Origin: Rhizobium sullae | GTDB lineage: Bacteria > Pseudomonadota > Alphaproteobacteria > Rhizobiales > Rhizobiaceae | Length of the DNA stretch: 64,000 nt | Reading direction: 5' to 3' | Assembly (NCBI RefSeq): GCF_025200715.1 | Contig: NZ_CP104143.1 | Coordinates: forward strand, 1,860,001-1,924,000 | In this document: positions 38,153 to 44,625 of the stretch, in pieces | Numbering within the stretch: the first letter of the stretch is position 1 | Layout of the letters: each line of letters begins with the position of its first letter | The notes under the pieces: model-generated | What the model was told of the DNA's origin: nothing | What the model saw: the letters and a program-made list of their open reading frames with translations, nothing else | Databases searched by the model: none | Program-made: the position numbers and the translations under genes

Positions 38153-39172
38153 TCATACAGCCTCCACTACCCTTGCCTCGGAAAGACGCGCCTCGAAATA
38201 ATCGATCGTCCTTCCAAGACCCATTTCCAGCGGAATACGCGGCTGCCAGCCAAGTTTCGCCTGCGCCTTCGTAATGTCCGGCCGCCGCTGCTTGGGGTCG
38301 TCGGTGACACGCGGTAAATGAACGATGCGCGAGCGCGAATTCGTCATCTCGCGGATCATTTCGGCGAGCTGACGCACCGGGATCTCGGCGGGATTGCCGA
38401 GATTGATCGGTCCGGTGCATTTTTTCCCGGCCGCCGCGAAACGAAGAAAACCTTCGATCAGATCGTCGACGTAGCAGAAGGAACGGGTCTGCGAGCCATC
38501 GCCGTAAATAGTGATGTTCTTGTTCTGCAGGGCCTGGACGATGAAGTTCGACACCACGCGGCCGTCATCCGGTCGCATGCGCGGCCCATAGGTGTTGAAT
38601 ATCCGGCCGACCCGGATATCGACGCCGTAGGTTCGATGATAGTCGAAGAACAGCGTCTCGGCGCTGCGCTTTCCCTCGTCATAGCAGGCACGCGGACCGA
38701 CCGGGTTGACGTTGCCGCAGTAGCTCTCGCGCTGCGGGCTATGCTCCGGATCGCCATAGACCTCGGAAGTTGAGGACTGCACGATCGTCGCTCCGTTGCG
38801 CCGTGCCAGGTCAAGCGCATTGACGGCGCCAAGCACGTTGGTGAGCAGGGTTCCGACCGGATCGCGTTGATAATCCGGCGGAGAAGCCGGGGACGCGAAA
38901 TTGAAAATCAGCGCCGCGTCCACGTCAAACGGACTGCGAACATCGTGCTCGATGATGCGGAACCGCGAAAATGGCCGGAGATGGTGGACGTTGGATCGGC
39001 GGCCGGTGGAGAAATTATCCAGACAGATAACCTCGTGGCCGCCCTTGAGAAGCCGCTCGCACAGGTGGGAACCGAGGAACCCGGCACCTCCATTGACGAG
39101 CACTTTCTTGGGTGTCCGGCCAGATAGACGATCATAACCGGAACAGATTTCGTTGGGAACGAAACTACGCAT
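38153..39172 (-). CDS. UDP-glucuronate decarboxylase-like SDR
   Basis: A 339-aa extended SDR. It has KVLVNGGAGFLGSHLCERLL, FNFASPASPPDYQRDP (the ASPASPxxY signature of UDP-xylose synthases), SSTSEVYGDPEHSPQ with the catalytic Ser/Thr-Glu, and CYDEGKRSAETL with YxxxK. The product would be UDP-xylose or the 4-keto intermediate. ATG 39172 follows GGAAGGAG. It is the first gene of the leftward operon, which starts in the AT-rich spacer 39173-39541. A dTDP-glucose dehydratase-like activity is the main alternative. Confidence 0.83.
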   Translation of the reverse strand: MRSFVPNEICSGYDRLSGRTPKKVLVNGGAGFLGSHLCERLLKGGHEVICLDNFSTGRRSNVHHLRPFSRFRIIEHDVRSPFDVDAALIFNFASPASPPDYQRDPVGTLLTNVLGAVNALDLARRNGATIVQSSTSEVYGDPEHSPQRESYCGNVNPVGPRACYDEGKRSAETLFFDYHRTYGVDIRVGRIFNTYGPRMRPDDGRVVSNFIVQALQNKNITIYGDGSQTRSFCYVDDLIEGFLRFAAAGKKCTGPINLGNPAEIPVRQLAEMIREMTNSRSRIVHLPRVTDDPKQRRPDITKAQAKLGWQPRIPLEMGLGRTIDYFEARLSEARVVEAV

Positions 39173-39541
39173 TACAAACTCCTTCCCAGTAGGATCACAA
39201 ACGCTGATCCCTATATTCTAGTAACTCTCCTTCAGTCTCCAGAATTACTCCGAAGCGGAATAGATAAATACTTGCATTACCAAAGTCGATTTACTCTTCA
39301 TTTGCCAATTCAAGTCTATCTGTGGTTGATGATATGGCGGTTTGCTGTCCCGTCAACATGAAAAGCATTGACTATTTCGAATTGATTACTCTTATAATAC
39401 AGTTGAGATAAGCGTGTTTAATCCTGCTTAACTATATTGGATTTGATTATAAAATCGCAACGCAAGCTTCGCTCAACCGATACGGGCTAGACATTGGAGC
39501 TGAAGGCAGGCAAAAGGACTGCCGTGTTCGGGGATTGCGCA
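39173..39541. promoter_or_regulatory. AT-rich divergent promoter region
   Basis: 369 bp, most of it (39190-39470) visibly AT-rich against the GC-rich background, with tracts such as CTATATTGGATTTGATTATAAAAT. It drives the leftward polysaccharide operon and the rightward small exported protein. AT-rich promoters of surface genes in rhizobia are typical targets of the zinc-finger silencer MucR/RosR; that is inference. Confidence 0.45.
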
Positions 39542-39862
39542 ATGCGGAACTTTGATTTCACCGGAATACGGACTTCGGATGCTGCCCGCAGGACTGCGCT
39601 GGCTTTCGGGCTGATGCTGATGGCGGCAGGGCCAATTTCCTGCGCCGCCGTCGATGACCTGGCTCTCGCATCCAACGCGAAGCCGGCAAAGACGGTGGTT
39701 GCCAAGGTGCCGCACACCAGCAAGGTCTACAGCTATTCGGCGGCGAACGGCAAAGCGCCGGTGAGCGCGGGTGCCAAGGTTTATCACGGATCCGCACCGT
39801 GGATCTGTACGCCAAGCGGCTTCGGCCAGAAGTCGCGTTGTTTCGCGCGACCGGCTATCTAA
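39542..39862 (+). CDS. Small exported protein, 106 aa
   Basis: The N-terminus is a signal peptide (RRTALAFGLMLMAAGPISC) with a possible lipobox-like AGPISC, then a short basic/polar mature part ending APWICTPSGFGQKSRCFARP, with two Cys that could pair. ATG 39542 follows GGGGA. Short rhizobial secreted proteins with a CTPSGFGxxSRC-type end are common but uncharacterised. It is convergent with the LuxR-type regulator, with 13 bp between them. Confidence 0.7.
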   Translation: MRNFDFTGIRTSDAARRTALAFGLMLMAAGPISCAAVDDLALASNAKPAKTVVAKVPHTSKVYSYSAANGKAPVSAGAKVYHGSAPWICTPSGFGQKSRCFARPAI

Positions 39863-39875
39863 CGGCCAGACAGAA

Positions 39876-40643
39876 TTAGTTTCGCCATCTACCGGATGCG
39901 TTGGCAGCTTCATTATTGAAGAAGCGCGATGCGGCCTCGGTGCGGTTGCGGACGTTCATCTTCTTATAGATGTTCCGTACATGAACCTTCACCGTGTTTT
40001 CAGAAAGATGCAGCTCATCGGCGATGATCTTGTTCTGCGTGCCCTTGCAGATCAGATCAAGGATCTGAACTTCGCGGGTGGTGAGCGCGGAAAGGTCGCC
40101 TTGGCGAAGCCTTAGAGCACCGGCACCAGCTGCCGCGACCGACTTCGTCTCGTAAAGCGATTTCTCCGGCTGCGCGGCTGTGAGCCGGTTAAGCAACGCC
40201 GAAGGGAAATGCTCGCCGCCTTTCATCAAAAGATCGACGGCCGCCATGAACACGTCCAAGCGAAGATTGAGCGGCAGCACGCCGTCGATGACCCGTGCTT
40301 CGACCAGCCGGTTTATGTAGGGTTCCAGCATGTCGATCGCCTCGACGACGAGACCGATCGACGTCGAGGGGTGATTTTCCCGCACGACCTGAAGCGCCTC
40401 GTTCAATTCGACGCCTGCTATATGATAGAAGAGCACGAGCTTGGCATCGTTTGCGTCGTTCTCCAGCATGGCCTTTGAATAGCCCTTGCTGACCACTTCG
40501 CAGCCGGCAAATTTCTTCGCCAAAGCCTCTGCCAGGCATTCGGAGAACAAATCCGCATTTGCAATAACCAGTATTGTGTCGCCGGCCGGGCCGAACTTTC
40601 GGCTTTGGTCGGCATCCCCCGTCTTTGACGCCGTCATGAACAT
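39876..40643 (-). CDS. LuxR-family DNA-binding regulator with pseudo-receiver
   Basis: A 255-aa protein. Residues 20-145 resemble a response-regulator receiver (TILVIANADLFSECLAEAL), but where the phosphorylated Asp should be it reads AKLVLFYHIAG, so it is a pseudo-receiver. The C-terminal HTH (about 185-245) has LTTREVQILDLICKG and IADELHLSENTVKVHVRNIYKKM, standard LuxR/NarL type. ATG 40643 follows GGGGAGG. No histidine kinase is adjacent. It lies divergent from the type I secretion locus across an AT-rich spacer and may control it. Confidence 0.88.
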   Translation of the reverse strand: MFMTASKTGDADQSRKFGPAGDTILVIANADLFSECLAEALAKKFAGCEVVSKGYSKAMLENDANDAKLVLFYHIAGVELNEALQVVRENHPSTSIGLVVEAIDMLEPYINRLVEARVIDGVLPLNLRLDVFMAAVDLLMKGGEHFPSALLNRLTAAQPEKSLYETKSVAAAGAGALRLRQGDLSALTTREVQILDLICKGTQNKIIADELHLSENTVKVHVRNIYKKMNVRNRTEAASRFFNNEAANASGRWRN

Positions 40644-41428
40644 TTACGCCTCCCCATAGCGCTACACGTTACAGATGCTTTGGGCGATACTGTGAAAACA
40701 CCCAAAGAGGTGTACCTAAAAATTTTCTGCCTTAGTTATTAGCCATTTCTTAATTATGGTAATATGAACAGATACGAAAATAAATGGCCCAAATGGGTTA
40801 GTTTTTGCCAATTTAAAGTGATATTTTCTATTGTTACGGTTGCATAGACGTAAGATAGCTAACTTCTGGGCTATATGTTCCAATATTTTTGGCTCAAAAT
40901 GGTATTCATGTGCCAATAATAAAAGACAGACTATTTTCGGTATTTTGCCATTGGGGCAATGAACTAAAAAGTTACTTATGAAAACCTTCCTGCCCTAAAT
41001 CCGGCAAGCTGAACCTTCAGAACGCCGGTCGGCGCCCCCCCGCACCAGTTTGCGAGGGCGCGGCTGGATATCCGGGTGCCCCACCGATCTGTTCTTCCAT
41101 GATTACCTTTGGCCATTACTAGTAACTCCTGATTCGCTAGCCCGAATTGGTATCTATCAACAAACTATTTTCTCGGCCACAGTCGCATCGTTGCCAAATG
41201 GCGACATGGGAGGCGTCGAATATCACCTAGTGCCTGCGGTATCGCGGCGTCTCAGCTGGGGTAATTCAAGGAAATAAGCGCATGAAATCTGCAATATTAC
41301 TATTGCGGAGCCGGATGCCTGCGCCTTTGTACTGAGTAACGCGCAGTTAAACAAGGGTTTGGTCTACAAACCAAAACGTCAAATGCAGATGAAAAGGTAG
41401 TGCTTACATCTGCCGATCTGTAACAGTA
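40644..41428. promoter_or_regulatory. Long AT-rich spacer upstream of the type I secretion locus
   Basis: 785 bp with no supported gene. The part 40690-41000 is strongly AT-rich and has several TTGCCA/TGGCAA-like elements (for example TTGCCATTGGGGCAATG near 40945, a short inverted repeat). 41050-41277 has a 75-codon frame with no conserved look or ribosome site. The size and composition suggest complex regulation, probably including the adjacent LuxR protein and a MucR-type silencer. Confidence 0.45.
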
Positions 41429-41496
41429 TCGGAGCAAGCGCGAGCAAAATCCCGTTGAGATGAAAGGGATTTCGAAGGCTGCTCCGAATTTTTTTT
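41429..41496 (+). terminator. Terminator/attenuator hairpin just upstream of the acidic-protein gene
   Basis: Outer arms TCGGAGCA (41429-41436) and TGCTCCGA (41480-41487) enclose inner arms AAATCCC (41447-41453) and GGGATTT (41466-41472). T8 follows at 41489-41496. GGAG (41497-41500), the ribosome site of the gene at 41511, comes directly after. This is an intrinsic-terminator shape in the leader, so transcription from upstream must read through it, or it ends an upstream RNA. Confidence 0.65.
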
Positions 41497-41510
41497 GGAG
41501 ATAAAGCGAA

Positions 41511-42470
41511 ATGACTAACTACAACTATCCGAGTGGCGGCGATGAGACCGAGACGAATGTCGGCGCACTTGCCGATGGTTTCGCCAATACCGCCATCAAT
41601 GATACTGACGTCGATGACGGCTCCACCGGCTATGTCGGCGGCATCGCCAATGGTGACAATCGCAACAACACAGACAACAGCCTCGATGTCGACGTGGACT
41701 CCAAGATCGATGTCGATGCCAATAACGGCGACAACCGCGACAATGAATATGACTGGAGCTACGACAACAAGGAAGTGACCGTCACTGATATCGATACGGA
41801 TATCAAGACGACCACTATCACCGATACCGACGTCAAAACCGACTATGACTGGAGCTACGACAGCAAGTCGTACAGTGACAACGACGTCATCACCAGTACA
41901 AAGACGGAAACGGATATCAAGACGATTACCGACACCGATATCAAGACGATAACCGATACGAACAGCCACAATACGACGACAACCGACAGCTTCAACAAGA
42001 CGGATACAGACTTCGCCGTTCTGGAAGACGTCAAGGATTTCGACAACCTCGGGATCGCCGGCGGCAACCTCAACATCGGTGACAACTTCTCGTTCACGCT
42101 TGATGTCGACAACATCCTCAACAGCTCGCTCGGTGCCGGCGGCAACGGCTTCAGCGCCGTCCAGGCAAACCATCTTGCCGACCAGGACAGCGCCTGGAAC
42201 ATCAGGATGGATAACTCAGGGGCCCAAAACCATCTCAACGCAGACGGCGGCAAGGCCTTCGGCTCGGACGGCATCGATATCAACGATTGCGGCTGGGAAG
42301 GCGGCGCGGGCGATGACGTCACAGGCGCCAGCACGACAGACGCGTCTGCGATCATTGCCAACTCCGGCTTCCATCTGGAAGTCGTCCAGGGCGCCAACCT
42401 GCTCAGCAATGCCTTCGAAAGCAACGTGGGCAGCAACGTGGCCGGCGACGACACCGACGCTGGAGCCTGA
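41511..42470 (+). CDS. Asp/Thr-rich acidic low-complexity protein, candidate type I secretion substrate
   Basis: A 319-aa, strongly acidic protein with no signal peptide. Residues 40-175 are low-complexity D/T/N-rich, with a near-exact direct repeat of the DNA for YDWSYDxK at 41748 and 41844 (96 bp, a 32-residue period) and tandem TDIKTITD units. The C-terminal 140 residues are Gly/Asn/Asp-rich (LGAGGNGFSAVQANHLADQD...). There is no GGxGxD RTX motif. Position ahead of an ABC exporter and adaptor, lack of a Sec signal and acidity fit a type I substrate, possibly a surface or biofilm protein; this is inference. The ribosome site is GGAG right after the T-run. Confidence 0.75.
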   Translation: MTNYNYPSGGDETETNVGALADGFANTAINDTDVDDGSTGYVGGIANGDNRNNTDNSLDVDVDSKIDVDANNGDNRDNEYDWSYDNKEVTVTDIDTDIKTTTITDTDVKTDYDWSYDSKSYSDNDVITSTKTETDIKTITDTDIKTITDTNSHNTTTTDSFNKTDTDFAVLEDVKDFDNLGIAGGNLNIGDNFSFTLDVDNILNSSLGAGGNGFSAVQANHLADQDSAWNIRMDNSGAQNHLNADGGKAFGSDGIDINDCGWEGGAGDDVTGASTTDASAIIANSGFHLEVVQGANLLSNAFESNVGSNVAGDDTDAGA

Positions 42471-42489
42471 CCTCCAACCAGTCCAGAAA

Positions 42490-42522
42490 CAAGCTGCACC
42501 GGCATTCGGCCGGTGCAGCTTG
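42490..42522 (+). other. Intercistronic 14-bp perfect hairpin
   Basis: Arms 42490-42503 and 42509-42522 (CAAGCTGCACCGGC and complement) with a 5-nt loop, no T-run. It starts 20 bp after the stop of the acidic-protein gene. It would stabilise the upstream mRNA or reduce expression of the secretion genes, giving unequal amounts of substrate and exporter. Confidence 0.65.
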
Positions 42523-42610
42523 GCGGCTTGAGGCGCGGCTGGGAAGGACTCGTCATCGATGAGTTTGCCGCCTTTCGGGCCGGACACCGTGTTGAACGGG
42601 AGGGGTCGTC

Positions 42611-44602
42611 ATGCATGCAGAGAAGATTTCCGAAATCGTTGCCCATTTCATCGGCTTATTCGGCGCTGCCACCGATGAAGCGCGGATGCGAAGCAATTAC
42701 CTGGACGGCGCCCGTCCGCGCGAAGCAGATCCTTCGCTGTCAGAGGACGAGCCTTTCAGCCCGGCCTTCGCTTCGCACCTTCAACTGAAAGATTACGATC
42801 CGGGCGTCGATTACCGCTCCGTCAGCTATGATGTGAACTACGAGCATCCCCGCCAACTCGGCGGCATATTCGAAGAGACCTTGAAGAAGCTTGCCGAGAT
42901 TGCATCGCGCGATCTCAGCGCTCCGCACTTCGGCGCCAATGTCTATCTTCCGGGCGAGGAAGAAGAACTTGAGGTCTTCCAGGGACCCGGGTCGGTCATC
43001 AGTCATGTCGCCCAGGCGAATATGCTGATCGACGACGACAATCTGAATATGACCGGCGAGCAGCCGGAACTGCGCGACACGAGCTTCGTCACGCACCGCC
43101 TCATGGAATTCAGCGAGAAGGCGGAAGTCTTTACGCCCTTCTCTTCTTATGATCGCGTCGATACGCAGGAGGGCCTGCGGGCGATCGCGGACGATATTCA
43201 CGAGTACATCCAGGCGGCACGCGCGAGCGGCCCTCCGGTCATGGAAGGTGGCCCACCGCAGGTTTTCGTGCTCGCCGACGACCAAATCGACGGCCCCTAT
43301 GTGAACGGTCAACTTGTCGCAGAAGCGCCTTCAATCGATGACTTCATGCCCGACCGCGGCATCGCAACGCCGCCGACGGAACCGGAAAAGAGCGACGTAC
43401 CGCTGGAACAGGACGGCAACAGCCTCGATGTGGCGGCAGGCGCGAATGTGCTTGCAAACGTAGTGGAGGTCACCGCGACGGCGATCATGTCGCCGGTTAC
43501 CGCCGTCATGGGGGACTACCATCAGATTGACGCAATCTCGCAGGTTTACGTCTACAGCGATCGCGACGAGATCGCTTCCGTCTTCAACCAGGACGACAGC
43601 GCGGCGACCGTTGCGAAGAACATCGCGATTTTCGAGCGCAGCACTTACGACAATGGAGAGCCGGAAGCCGCAGCATCGTCGGAGGAGACGATCTTCCCGA
43701 CGGCCTGGCGCGTCAGCGTGGTCGAGGGCGATGTCTCGTTTGTGAACTGGATCGAGCAGTACCACTTCATCAGCGACAACGACACGATGACCGTGACGAC
43801 CAGCGGTTCGGAGGCAACGGTGCTGACCGGCGGTAATTCCACCGTCAACCTTGCCTCCTTCCTCGGGATCGGCATTCAATATGACCTGATCATCGTCGGC
43901 GGCGACATTCTCGACATGAATGTCATTTCACAGATCGCCATACTCTACGACAATGACTGGGTACGCGCCGAAGACGGTGCTCCGGGAGCAACCGTTCAAG
44001 CCGGCAACAATCTGATTTGGAACCTCGCTTCCATCCACAACGTCGGCGGGAACGACCGTTTCGAGGCGATGCCGGACTATGTGGTACAGACGCAGAAGGC
44101 AATTGAAGACCGCGAAGCGGCGATGCCGGCCGGACTGGCGCATGACGTCAATTTCGAAGGCTATGCCGGACTCAACGTTCTCTACATCACCGGCAATCTC
44201 TACGATGTAAACATCGTCAAGCAGGTGAGCATCCTTGGTGATTCCGACGACGTGACGCTGGCGGTCTCGGACATTCTCGAGCACAACGCGGGCGTCCACA
44301 TCCAGATCGATACCGGCAGCAATGCGGTCGTCAACATCGCGCAGATCACCGACTACGACAGCCTCGGCCAGACGACCTACTTGGCCGGCCAACTCTATTC
44401 GGATGCCATCCTGATCCAGGGCGGTCTGGTGGAGCACGGCGCATCACAGCCCAACAGCGATCATCTCGCCAATGAAGTTATCGCATTCCTCGGGGAGGAC
44501 GAGCCGCTAAGCGGATCCGAGGACGGCGTCATCAACCCAGATCATGACCTTTCATGGACGCTGGCGCAACCGGCCGACGTAATGCAAACCGTCGTCGCAT
44601 AA
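42611..44602 (+). CDS. Type I secretion-associated repeat protein, 663 aa
   Basis: An acidic protein with no signal peptide and no Cys-rich or RTX motif. The first 260 residues are non-repetitive. From about 273 there are four diverged beta-rich repeats, each with a GxNxxxNxA-type strand (near 275, 405, 463 and 567) followed by G-x-x-x-D-x-N-x-I-x-Q-x-x-x-L (for example GGDILDMNVISQIAIL and TGNLYDVNIVKQVSIL) and an acidic D-x-D turn. Similar proteins are annotated as type I secretion proteins in rhizobia. ATG 42611 has GGGAGGGG before it. It ends 23 bp before the exporter gene. It may be a second substrate or a partner of the first. Confidence 0.75.
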   Translation: MHAEKISEIVAHFIGLFGAATDEARMRSNYLDGARPREADPSLSEDEPFSPAFASHLQLKDYDPGVDYRSVSYDVNYEHPRQLGGIFEETLKKLAEIASRDLSAPHFGANVYLPGEEEELEVFQGPGSVISHVAQANMLIDDDNLNMTGEQPELRDTSFVTHRLMEFSEKAEVFTPFSSYDRVDTQEGLRAIADDIHEYIQAARASGPPVMEGGPPQVFVLADDQIDGPYVNGQLVAEAPSIDDFMPDRGIATPPTEPEKSDVPLEQDGNSLDVAAGANVLANVVEVTATAIMSPVTAVMGDYHQIDAISQVYVYSDRDEIASVFNQDDSAATVAKNIAIFERSTYDNGEPEAAASSEETIFPTAWRVSVVEGDVSFVNWIEQYHFISDNDTMTVTTSGSEATVLTGGNSTVNLASFLGIGIQYDLIIVGGDILDMNVISQIAILYDNDWVRAEDGAPGATVQAGNNLIWNLASIHNVGGNDRFEAMPDYVVQTQKAIEDREAAMPAGLAHDVNFEGYAGLNVLYITGNLYDVNIVKQVSILGDSDDVTLAVSDILEHNAGVHIQIDTGSNAVVNIAQITDYDSLGQTTYLAGQLYSDAILIQGGLVEHGASQPNSDHLANEVIAFLGEDEPLSGSEDGVINPDHDLSWTLAQPADVMQTVVA

Positions 44603-44625
44603 CCGGAGCCAGTGGGAGACGTTAC

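Noticed and set aside
41050..41277. 75-codon frame upstream of the secretion locus
   Set aside because: No ribosome site, no conserved look, and it lies in a long regulatory spacer. It could be a leader peptide, but nothing supports that.
44560..44625. Upstream extension of the exporter to an in-frame start at 44554
   Set aside because: The added residues overlap the end of the repeat protein and are Arg-rich; ATG 44626 has GGGAG at the right distance.
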